A stretch of DNA of 64,000 nt from Lunularia cruciata (lineage: Eukaryota > Streptophyta > Marchantiopsida > Lunulariales > Lunulariaceae), in assembly GCA_948567375.1 (NCBI GenBank), contig OX419761.1:26786501-26850500 (forward strand). Direction: 5' to 3'. Shown one piece after another: positions 1 through 10,484 of the stretch. A program made the position numbers and the translations under genes. The notes beneath the pieces are model-generated. The model saw only the letters and a list, made by a program, of their open reading frames with translations. It made no database searches and was not told where the DNA came from. The first letter of the stretch is position 1; each line of letters begins with the position of its first letter.

Positions 1-480
1 TGAGGAAAGAGTTGAGAACTCTTGGGCCTGCAAAGCTTTTTGTTTTTGATTCTTCTATAGTCCAAGGATAGCCCATGTGAAGGAATCCTTGACTTAGTTG
101 TTGAGTCAAGATAAGATCACATGCTTGGTGGAATATGCCCATGTGGATGAATATTCCTTTATACTTTTAGCCTAGTAACTTGAGTTAATTTGGTAAATAG
201 TAACTTTAATGCATAACTATTTCACAAGTATATAAACAAGGGATGAGGAGGTACTCATCATCCTTTCATTTGTAACTATCTCTCTTTCTCATTGAGTTCT
301 CTAGTGAGCAATGTCTTAAGTCTTGGAGTATTAGACTTGGAGGAGTATGATGGAGTTGGGATCTTTGTCTTTTTAATCCATGGTGCACTATCATAATAGC
401 CATTAGAGGTTCATCCTGAGTGAGAGCAATGATTGCTCACAGTATAAGGTCATCTTGCAACATGTGACAAGGAGTATAAA
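1..480 (+). repeat. LTR-like leader of a gypsy element (tentative)
   Basis: This is non-coding sequence immediately upstream of the gypsy integrase remnant. It holds a TATA-like ATATAAACA near 229-237, followed by a pyrimidine-rich stretch, as in the promoter part of an LTR. No matching LTR copy is visible in the window and no primer-binding site was recognised. It could instead be internal retrotransposon sequence left by a deletion that removed gag, protease and RT. The LTR reading is inference. Confidence 0.3.
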
Positions 481-510
481 ACCTTCTCCCTCAAGGAAGC
501 CCTTTTATTA

Positions 511-1798
511 TATGAGAACCATCTTTATGTTCCAACCAAGGGTGATCTCCGACATGTGCACCTTCAAGAAGCCCATGCCTTACCAATCGCTGGTCACATG
601 TATGGACAAGACCTTGGGTACTCTCTAACACTAATGGTGGTGGCCCAACATGACACAAGATGTTCAAGAGTTTGTCCAATTGTGTGAGAGCTGCCAATGC
701 AAAAAGGCTGGCAACAAGAAACCGAGTGGACTCATTCAACCACTCCCCATTCCATCTGCTCAATGGGAACCTATGAGCTTGGATCTCATCACGCCCTTGC
801 CCAAGACAAAGCAAGGTCACACAACCATTGAGGTGTTTGTGGATAAACTTAGTAAGCAAATCCATTTGGCACCAACTTTTGATACCGTAGATGCTCCAAC
901 ATTGGCAAAGATCTACTTTGACACTATCTTCAAGCATCATGGAATGCCTTGTGTACTCATATCCAACCATGATCCTCAATTCACTAGGAAATTTTAGCAA
1001 GCACTCTTCCAAATACTTGGCACCAAGCTTACTTTGTCCACATCCTATCATCCTTAAACTGATGGACAAATTGAACGTGCAAATTGCACCTTGGAGGATA
1101 TACTTTGTGCCTTTGTCAAAATTCACCATACCAATTGGGACAAATGTTTTATAGTTGCGGAGTTTGCATACAATAATTCTAAACAAGGAAACATCAGATT
1201 CTCTCTTTTCTTCCTCAATTTTGGGCAAGATCTACTTGTTCCTAATTCCTTTCTTGCTCCTCCTCCATCTCATGTCTCTTGTACTTCCACCTTCTTGACC
1301 ACCATATTCCATTCCCTCCAACAAGCCAAATCTCATCTCCTTGTTGCTCAAAATCAACAGAAACAATATACGGACCACCATCATCATGATCTCACCTTTC
1401 AAGTTGATGATAAGGTCATGCTCTCCACTAGTAACCTACCTCTCCCACTTGATACCCAAGTTTGTAAACTTGCCACTAATTGGATAGGAACCTTTGATGT
1501 CACCCAAATCATCTCTCATATTGCTCATTGACTTGCTTTGCCTTGTCATATGTGCATCCAACTTGTCTTTCACGTTTACAAGTTGAAACCCTTTGTTCCT
1601 AACCCATCTTATTTTTCCTCTCATGTCCAACAACCTCCTCTTCCCGTCCCTATCAATTCTCATGAGGAGTATGAAGTTGATTGTATCTTTGCGGGTCATC
1701 ACATTCAACAAGGCCGTCAACAATATATGGAGTACAAGGTCCTTTGGAAAGGGTATCTCCTTCATGAGACCACATGGGAACCTCTTTCTTGTCTCTAA
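511..1798 (+). pseudogene. Broken Ty3/gypsy chromovirus integrase with chromodomain
   Basis: This is the C-terminal part of a retrotransposon polyprotein. In order it shows the end of the zinc-binding region (H...H then C-E-S-C-Q-C around 675-700), an integrase core with first Asp in SLDLITPLP (about 780), a YHP-TDGQIERAN segment (about 1050-1085), a GPY/F-like region and a C-terminal chromodomain (EEYEVDCIFAG...YKVLWKGY...TTWEPLSCL, 1666-1797). The chromodomain marks it as a chromovirus. The gene is dead. There is a frameshift near 630 and in-frame stops at about 995 (a conserved Trp codon became TAG), about 1059 and about 1529. The second catalytic Asp is Asn in LISNHDPQF. Gag, protease, RT and RNase H are absent. 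Confidence 0.9.
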
Positions 1799-1874
1799 AA
1801 CACACAAAAATCCATCTAAGAGTTTTGAAGCTTCAATGGCAACGAGGACATCACCAACTAATGGTGGGGGAATA

Positions 1875-2340
1875 TGTAATAATATAGAGTTTAGCAATGA
1901 AGTTAGTTAAGGCTAATGAATAGAAAATAAACCAAATTAGCTTAAAATATTCTAGAAGTATATACAAAGCTTCTTAAGAAGCTTCCTGGCTACCTTACCT
2001 TGCACCCCAAGTAGATAGTTTTTAGAAGAAAAATTCTAGCAACTTCCTAACTAGCTTAGCTTGCACGACAAGTAAACAGTTTCTAGAGGGAAACTTCCTT
2101 GTTAACTTGGCCTGCACTCCAAGAAAGTGGCTTAAGGAAGCTTCCTGAGAAACTTCTCAAGAGCCTTGTATGTGCATTATAAATACCAAAGCCAAAGCTA
2201 ATTAAATACCAAAGCCAAAGCTAATACTAGGCATTTGGAGTTTCTCACACTCAAGTATCTCAATGCAATCATTTATTCTCTTATTTCTCTCCTCAGTCTT
2301 GGTCTTTTACAAGATCTTTGTGTGTCAAAATTAGTTCAAT
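1875..2340 (+). repeat. 3' LTR of the chromovirus remnant
   Basis: A purine tract (GGTGGGGGAA, about 1863-1872) follows the chromodomain and is the expected polypurine tract. The LTR would start at TG, position 1875. A TATA box (ATTATAAATA) lies at about 2177-2186. Upstream of it are three diverged subrepeats beginning CTTCCT at 1982, 2043 and 2094. Around the TATA box a 23 bp unit is duplicated (2181-2203 and 2204-2226). The right edge is not defined: I see no partner LTR and no target duplication, so 2340 is approximate. Confidence 0.55.
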
Positions 2341-3580
2341 ACATAGGATCCTTGGACTTTAGGATAACAATAGCTTTTGCATAGCAATACCATCCTTTAG
2401 TTGGTATTGCTATGATGTGTAACTAGTGTAGTTTGATTATCAACTTAAATTTAATTGTATTTTGTACAACTCTGCTATCTTTCTATGAAATGCATAATAC
2501 ATCTTGTATATACATTGTACAATTAGGAACTTCAACGAATTCTTTTATGTTATAGAATTGAATGTGCTCTTAAAGAAGCATATGCCATACTTTGTAAACC
2601 AAGTCAAAGAAGAGTAGTTACCATACCTAGACATATTCAAAATTAAAGATCTCAATCAAAAGTAAGTGAAAAGAATCATTTCACTGAATTTAAGTGAAAA
2701 GAATCATTTTACTGAATTATAGTAATAAGAATCGAACAAAAGTTATTAGGTATGATTCTCAAAATTTCCCTTAAAGTGGAGTAGGGTTAGGGTTTAGTGT
2801 AGGGTTTATAATGTAATTTTAAAATTATATTTAGATTAAGTAGGTTTAGATACAATCTATTACATGTATAAGGTAGAAGCTAGAACAATATGATTTAGAT
2901 TTGCACTTGGAATACCAAATTATATTACTTTTCTCTAAAGCTAGAATCCAACTTTACGTATCTAACCAAAATGGTACAGAGAGATAGCTAGCTTTAGAGA
3001 TACAAGCAATATAATTTATGGTACAGAATTATATCCTCAAAGTATCTATAAATTCAAGAAAATTCGGAGGTAGATGACCTACCTTAAAAGGTATTTGTAT
3101 TTGAGATCAGGTTTTTGGTAGGCTTTTATAACTAATGTCAAGACATAATTTTAGTTTCCTTTAATCTCCTTTTTGCTTCACATACTCTTTTTGTAAAAGT
3201 ATCATTCATCTTAGTAGGTTACAATACCGAATGAAGATAATTTAAGTGACTATTGTATGTATATGAAATGAGTATATACTTGATTTCTAAATTAAGCAAA
3301 ATGAATAATTCATTTATATCTAAATTAAAAAAATTTAAACCTTTTCACTTGGATCAGAATCCTCTGGACTGGAATAAGTTTCCACTAAGGAAGAAAATAT
3401 ATCTTAAAATACTGGAATGCAACAAAATATTATGAATCGTAGATCAGGATCGAATCAAGTAGTGCTTGTGATTTGCTTGTGATTTGATTTGCTAGTCTTT
3501 GAATAAACCCAGAAACTGCAGCAAAATAAGGTATACTTTATTGCTTTTCCTGTAAGCATCTCATTCTCAAATAGAGAGAT
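2341..3580. other. Intergenic, AT-rich, no gene seen
   Basis: No ORF with family features and no splice-consistent exon was found on either strand. The sequence is AT-rich with a few short direct repeats, for example AAGTGAAAAGAATCATTT twice near 2664-2710. It looks like decayed repeat DNA. Confidence 0.5.
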
Positions 3581-3581
3581 G

Positions 3582-3704
3582 ATTCTCTTTTGAACTTCTA
3601 TGAGACAAAGGCGAGGACATAGAACACATGAAGATGAAGGATGGGAAGACCCATCAAGTCGTGCAAGGGAGGGAACAAACAAAAATTCTCTTTTGAACTT
3701 CTAT
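3582..3704 (-). mobile_element. 83 bp retroposon tail with 20 bp target duplication
   Basis: The 20 bp sequence ATTCTCTTTTGAACTTCTAT occurs at 3582-3601 and again, identically, at 3685-3704. Between the copies lies an 83 bp insert (3602-3684). Read on the minus strand, the insert matches the 3' end of the non-LTR element at 41065-41155 (GACTTGATGGG-TCTTCCCATCCTTC motif). A long target-site duplication around a severely 5'-truncated tail is what target-primed reverse transcription produces. The duplication and the motif are read directly; the mechanism is inference. Confidence 0.75.
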
Positions 3705-3840
3705 ATCGACAAGAAACACCGAAGGTCAATAAAATCGAGATATATCTGAATGTACGTATATTATGGATGCATGAATGGACTCTTGTATCGTACTTTGACA
3801 AGATCGTGCATCATGCTTTGTTCTAAAAGCACACTCTAAC

Positions 3841-3885
3841 TTTAACTTCAGTAGGACATGAGAAATCTGTCCTACTGAAGTTAAA
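3841..3885. repeat. Perfect 18 bp hairpin
   Basis: An 18 bp arm at 3841-3858 is perfectly complementary to 3868-3885, with a 9 nt loop between them. No coding sequence overlaps it. It could be a small foldback element or the palindromic footprint of an excised element. A miRNA-type precursor is possible but the stem is short for one. Confidence 0.8.
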
Positions 3886-3896
3886 ACCCTACTGTC

Positions 3897-4056
3897 GGGG
3901 TTTAGTTTCATTTTACCTCACTTGTCTCATCCTTGTACGGCTTGATGGAGTTTTCCGCTCATTTTCCCCACTTTCGAGCAAAAGGGGAAGGACGACAGCG
4001 TAGGAAAAAGAAGAAGGATGAAAGACCGTACAAGGATGAGAAGGGAGAGAAGAAAA
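3897..4056. repeat. Two inverted copies of the retroposon tail
   Basis: Positions 3897-3978 (plus) resemble the tail of the non-LTR element (GGGGTTTAG...ATTTTACCTC...TTGTACGGCTTGATGGAG). Positions 3989-4056 hold a second copy on the minus strand. The two share an exact 16 bp core, 3925-3940 against 4026-4041, so the pair forms a large imperfect palindrome about 900 bp upstream of the DEP1 start codon. Confidence 0.65.
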
Positions 4057-4968
4057 GCAAAAGCGAGCAAGCCAAACATCTGGGATGCTGACGTGGAACA
4101 GACCACACTATAAGGCGAGGTTCATGTACCGGCACTAATCAATCCGCATTCCTGATTGCTTGCAGACCACCGCGCTGCTTAATTAAGCACGCGACTAATC
4201 ACGGTCTTGCTGGCGAGAGGATACTGTCTGAATTTGGAACAGCAATTGGAGATTCCAGTTGGACCAGACGAACACATTGAGCTTCTAATTTGGAGTAAAG
4301 ATTGAAAGAACATGTAAGGTGGTATTCGTCGCTAATCAGGCGGAAGTATTCGCTCAGTGTGTTGTGTGATCTCGGATTTGCCAAGTGAGTGTCTCAGATT
4401 GACTGATTGTTGATTGCTGAACCTGACGTCAATCCTTTATCGAATTCTTGTGGTGCATTATGTGCATTGGAGTGAGTCGATTGCAAGGTCTTGTTGTATA
4501 AAGCACTCGTAATTCAAAGCAATCATCGTTGAAGAACTTGTATGTAGGAGATCAATGTGTCTTGTTTGACTATTGCACTGGAGACAGGATCAGTTTGGCA
4601 TGGAAGGTTATTTGATGGACGACATAGTCGATATTCTGAGCTTTACAGCAAGAGTGTAGGAACTTACGGTGCCTGATTTCCTTCTGGAGGTTCAAATCCG
4701 AGAAGTGCTCTGCATTCGGGAATTCAGTAGGCTAAGGGGAAGTTGAATCTGCAATTCAACTCTTCTGTTTTCACCACTCCACTTCTATAACCTGAATCGT
4801 ATTGCTGAGAGTTCGAGTTTTGTTTGGTCACTATTTTCAGGCACTGCTGCTTGCCTTTCAGTTTGGGTTTCATGTATGAAGAATGGATGCTTTTTCGGTT
4901 GAAATTTTCAGGGTAAAGTTTTATTTTGGTTCCTTTGCGTAGGAAAAGAGCGGGATTCGTGGTGTTCA

Positions 4969-7900
4969 ATGAACAACGTGCAATCATTGCTTAAAATCCA
5001 GAGAAATGTTCTTCCCATCTGCGATACAAGAGCTTTGGTTGGGAGGAGATGGTCATTGATGCCGTCATGCCACAGTCCGCTGATTAAGGGTTGCCACTGG
5101 GGGATTCGTCGGGTGTATGCAGCAATGGGAGAAGAAGCGACCGGTTATGTGGAATCGGAGCTGGTGAAAGAGACGAAATCATTGGCCGCAGAACTTTGCA
5201 AGCAATTTTATGGCTTAGGATGGGTTTCAGGGACAGGTGGAAGTATTACAATCAAAGTTCATGATTCATCGATTCCTGTCACACAGCAACTTATTGTCAT
5301 GGCTCCATCTGGTTCGTGCTCGTTCTGAGAGTGTCATAGTTGTTCTCAAGACCTCCGAATGCTATTAAAGATAAAGATAGACCATATTAGAGACCTCTTT
5401 GAGAACGAAGCTGACAACAGTTTTCTCTAATTCTTGGATAATTGAATACTATGTATGTCAGTTGTGTCAAGTCATTTGATGAGAATTACATGCAACTGAC
5501 TAGCTCTCTCTACCTGATTGGATCGTCAAATACAGAGCAGAGTTTATGCCACAAGTGAGACCTTGTCGCTTACGGACTAGTTTTTGTCATGGGTTGACCC
5601 TTACGCGTTTGTTTAGCATTTGCTTGACTGTGACGGCGCCGTTTGGAAAATCATGTGCATACCAGGAGTGCAGAAGGAGAGGATGCTGCCAGAGGATATG
5701 TATGTAATGGGCCCAGATGGATCGATATTGAGCTCTCCAACCCCCAAACCATCTCCTCACCGTCCTCCAAAGTGTAGTGAATGTGGGCCACTGTTCCTGA
5801 AGGTAGCGTTCATCTTGTATATCTATTGTGATGAAGTTTGTGAAGGACTAAGATGCAGTGTCTTAGCAATTTTGATAAGATGCTGGTTTTCTTGCTTGAT
5901 CAAGCAAGAACGTTCTTCGTTCTCCATCTGTCCCCCGGTGGAAGGTATTGATCAAGGTGAGGTCAAGTTAAGCCAGTCAATCGACGACCAGCAAGTGAAG
6001 CAAATATTTGGAAGCAATCATCAACTTGATAGTCTCGTTGTGTGTGATCATGTTTCCATCGTAGAAGGTTATAAGAGTATGGCATCTGCTCTAGGTTTGC
6101 GAAAGGCAGTGGTCTATACGCATATTTGCCATCAATTACTGGTCCTTTCCCTATCTGAACTTCAGTGGGTCACATTATGTAGGCTTACACGATGCGCAAC
6201 GCTGGAGCTGTTATACATAGCCATGGACTGGAGTCTGCTCTTGCAACTATGATGGATCCCTCTGCAAAGGAATTTCGTGTATTTCTCGTCCCTTGCTACA
6301 TTATACTTCTAATTATAGTTCCTACGCCATCGATTGAACTATTTCAGTCGAAAGGGATTACCATTTCTTTTTTGAGTAAAGACGATTTAAAGGTGCCAGA
6401 ACTTAGTCTGGACTCATACACGGTGATTGGACTTTGCAGGTATTTCGTGTGTGGTCATACTAATTTCTTGTACTGATGCTGACAGATCACGCATATGGAA
6501 ATGATTAAGGGAATAGCTGGGCATGGGTACTATGATGAACTTGTGGTCCCTATCATTGAGAATTCTGCTCGTGAATATGAACTTACAGATGCTCTCGGAG
6601 AAGCTGTAAGATAATAAACCTATCTTAAGTCTACTTGTATTTTGTATAGTGAGAGTATGTTTGAATTAAGACAGACAACTTACTATAACTGTTCTCCATT
6701 TAACCTTAATCAAGAGGACCCAAGTGAACGATCATTATTACGTTATTACGATTTTTCGCTGAGAGACTGGTTCCTTTCTAGTTTGGACTAAGGGGAGCCT
6801 CAAATTTGTCGATCAGTAGAATTTCCGCTCAAGATAAGATATATATTCCGCTGGTTTTAATAAAAATGTCCTCTTCTGGTTGTGTTCTTTGCTTGCTACC
6901 TTAGCGGTCGTAGTGGGGACCCGTACCCACTTTTGCTCAAATACAGAAAACGACTTATTCACACTGGTCAGGTTCATTGCGCAGAGAGCATTTTCATGTG
7001 ACTTTCATGTTTCTTGTTGACTAACGTTGTCTTTCCTGCCAGATTGCGGCATACCCCAAGTCGACCGCTGTACTCGTGAGAAATCATGGCATTTACATCT
7101 GGGGTGACTCGTGGATTCAAGCCAAGACCCAGGTTAGAGATGTATAGAAAGATTCTAATCATATTTGCACTACTGTACTTATCCAGTCTGCAACAGACCC
7201 TTGATTATTTGACCTGGGTGCTCTCTTGGCAGCGCAGGCAGAATGTTATCATTATCTCTTCGAGGCAGCTCTGAAACTCCGCCAGTTAGGTCTTGATCCT
7301 GCTGATCCAAAGCATGGACCTTATCAATCGATTGGATGGTGTGGAACCGAACCAACTGGCCAGGGTAATGGGGAGATTTGTAAGAGTAATTTGAAAGTCA
7401 AATTTAAGGTATCGTATTACTGCCGTTCATTTGATATGTTGAACTTGTTGCCCCTATTGGTGAAACCTCTGGATGTTAAGTTTCAAAAGTCTGGAACAGG
7501 ATCAGAAACCTCTATCATGATAGTTAGAACTTCTAAAATTTTCGTCTTTCTGAGGATGTGGACTCATACTCCAGCCATAACTGTGTTCTTAACTCCTCCA
7601 GGAGTTAAAAACCTTTCGCTACTAAGGCTGCGAGTTGGTCAAATGAGCTGGGATTTAACTTTTTGATCATTGCGGTTGCAGCCTGTCGTGGTTCTTGACA
7701 TAGAAGGGACTACGACTCCCATATCTTTTGTTACAGACATCCTTTTCCCTTATGCTAAGGAGCATGCCCGCTCTCATCTACTAACTGCGTACGACTCTAA
7801 AGAAACCCAGGAAGATATTCAGCTTCTGCGGAAACAGGTGCACTCTTTATCCAAGACACTTTGCGTATAACCTAAAGATAGAGCTCTTTGTGCTCACGCT

Positions 7901-9733
7901 TCTCGATGGAAGCTCTCATGATGTCTTGACAACTAACTGTTGGTGGTATCGCACATACAGATACAGGAGGATCTGGATCAAGGGGTCCTGAAAGCTACTC
8001 CTGTTCCTCCTGAAGGGGCATCAAAAGAGGAGATTACTAGCGCTCTAGAAGCTAACATACTTGGGATGATCGAGGCAGACCGTAAAGTGACAGCTTTGAA
8101 GCAGCTACAGGTGATCTGATAATTCCTTGACTGCTGGGCAGTAACTCCCGTTTATGTTTGTTGTAGATTTAATTGTGCTGATTTGTGTTCACCATTAAAT
8201 TTAGTCAAATGTCATTTTGTTTCCTGATAATGTCGCTACTCTCACAGGGCCACATATGGAGGGCAGGATACATGAAAGGGGAGTTGCAAGGTGTGGTCTT
8301 TGAGGACGTACCAGTAGCTTTAGCTGAGTGGCACACTATGGGTACAAAGGTAGGCATCTAACGTTTTTTCTTATAATCTATTTGACCATGACTCACTAAC
8401 TGGCTAGAACCGGAGTGTGGACTCTGTTTTACGTTTGAGAGGGTGCAACAAGCAAAAGTAGGGCAAATAACTTCAGGCTCTCCTACGCGTTCCCTGCAAT
8501 ACAAAAAAATATGATGCAAGTAACTTTGTAGTGATCCATCAGTCCAAAGGAGGTTTCTTGTGTCATAGATGTGATTTGACAGTGAAGGATTGAGAGGGGA
8601 TCTTAGGCTATGCTAGACGTGGCACCCAAGGGCCTTAATACTGTGGGCCTTTCATGTCGTTGGCCCAAGCACATTAGATTCCAGATAATGAGCCAGAAGA
8701 GGCAATCTTTCCCTTGTCCGCACTTTTTGCTTCCTTTTATCCGTCAACCGAAGTAATCGAGCGCACACATCCTCTCACTAAGGATACATAACAGGTCTAT
8801 ATTTACTCCAGCGGGAGTCGGGAGGCGCAAAGGCTAATATTTGGTTTCTCTAACTACGGGGACCTGCGTCAATATCTCTGTGGATACTTTGACACTACCA
8901 CTGGGTAAGACCTTTTCCCCAAGAGAATTGCCAATGTTAGCAAGCTCCAGACTCTTTGTACTTCTTGAAATGAAGTTACCAATATGTGGAACAGACTTTC
9001 GAGGACCAATGATTGTGAGGATGCAATGCTAGAGTATCTGTGGGCATGTGATCTCCGTCTTTTTACGTCAAGCAGGAAATAGTGCTGTAGAGTAATGCTG
9101 CTCTGGTGCTGTAGATGATGATGTCTTTACAGCTAACGTAATGTTTGTTAGTAATGCCCAGAAACAAACGTGAGGCACGGAGTTATGCGGAAATCTGCCT
9201 TTCGGTTGGCGTGGATAGTGCGGCTGATGTTACATTCGCAACCGATGTTCTAGCAGAAGCTGTGGCAGCCAAAGAGGCTGGTAAGTGAAATCCGTGTTCC
9301 TCCACTCGGTCTTCCTCAGCATAATACCTTTCTTCTCACGCACTAACAGGGTGTGATTGCAGAATCAAGTTGCTCTTTGCGCTTCGTACATGTCTGAACC
9401 AGCTTTGTGACACTGTTTTTGTATGTGCAGCATAATTCAAATGAACCTAATTAGCCCTATTACCATTTGCTTCAGTGTAGAAGTTTTGAAAGGCTTGTTT
9501 GGGCATGGTTTTTATCGAGACAGGGTCGAAGAAATCCAGGGCAGTGAATGTTGATACCCGGCGCTGGTCTCATGTCTTGTGCACTTGGAATCCTTTTAGT
9601 TCCGCCTACTTACAGATCTAAATGGATGATTTATGGTACAGGTTTGAATGCTGTACTCATACTTCGCGCAGGAAATGCTTCACTGCCGGCCGACCATGGC
9701 TTCAGAACTGTGAACTCCCTTAGAGACGTCTGA
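4969..9733 (+). CDS. DEP1: Bifunctional methylthioribulose-1-P dehydratase / enolase-phosphatase (DEP1)
   Basis: Methionine salvage enzyme. The N-terminal class II aldolase-like domain dehydrates methylthioribulose-1-phosphate; the C-terminal HAD domain acts as enolase-phosphatase. Exons: 4969-5311, 5666-5802, 6183-6278, 6486-6605, 7043-7132, 7238-7408, 7682-7837, 7961-8110, 8248-8349, 8795-8904, 9162-9280, 9642-9733. All phases agree and give 561 aa. Visible motifs: [14 protein letters not shown], zinc-type histidines in [27 protein letters not shown] motif [13 protein letters not shown] (Asp nucleophile with Glu two residues on, as in enolase-phosphatases), [25 protein letters not shown] and [16 protein letters not shown]. 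The donor of exon 6 was placed at 7409 because it alone keeps phase, which adds a short linker between the domains. The first ATG gives about 52 residues ahead of the usual start near Met at 5125; that leader is rich in basic residues and Ser. The next gene, CLD1-like, is convergent. Confidence 0.93.
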
Positions 9734-10484
9734 AGCAGTTTAGCCGGAAGCATCAGCCAAGTACGAGAGACAGCCGGCTTGGTGTTTGTCTAAACTGCTA
9801 GTCCAAGGAGGAGTTGATATAAAGTGAGAAGTGGAGGGGCGGATCTTTGCAAGTTCTAGCCTTACGGCTAGTGTACCATAGAAACTGATCGTATAAAATG
9901 ATTCGCTGAAGTTTGTCCAAGCAACCGGCAGTTCTATCGTTTGTGATGACATCGCAGAAGAGCGGAATTTCTTCCTATGTCCACCTCTGGAATGAGGTTG
10001 TACTGTTCATTCGTAACAATACGACCTAATGTTTCTTCCGATGTCTGAGCTTCTATGTCAATGCCATTATGTGTTGGTGTTCAACTCATAAATGCTTGGC
10101 GTTGTAGCGTCGTGCGGTAAAATCTTCTGGAACGAATGCATCGTAGTTCAGGATTTTTACTTACACATTCACATTCGTGGGTTCGTTTCTGCACTCCCGA
10201 AGATGACGATGGTTTCGTCTAGTTTACCGTTTGTACATGCACAAGTGGAACGGCACAGCAATTTCTGTCGATGATCAGAAAGGTCCTTTCTGGCAGCAGT
10301 GTACAAAATCATAACTACACCAATTTTACGCTCATACCACATTGTCTATACTCGGTCTGGTAGATTAAAACCATTACAAGTTCATCGCTGAATGTTACAT
10401 CAAACAGGAGTGGGTTGATTCGAATCAATCATTGGAAGTGCTGAGTGACTGAGACAGTTTATTAACGCCGGAAGAGCAAGTCGA
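9734..10484. other. Convergent 3' interval, no gene
   Basis: This 750 bp gap lies between the stop codons of DEP1 (+) and the alpha/beta hydrolase (-). It should contain both 3' UTRs and polyadenylation regions. The short ORFs within it have no recognisable features. Confidence 0.6.

Noticed and set aside
1436-1897. 153-codon minus-strand ORF
   Set aside because: It lies antisense to the gypsy chromodomain region, which has clear family motifs on the plus strand.
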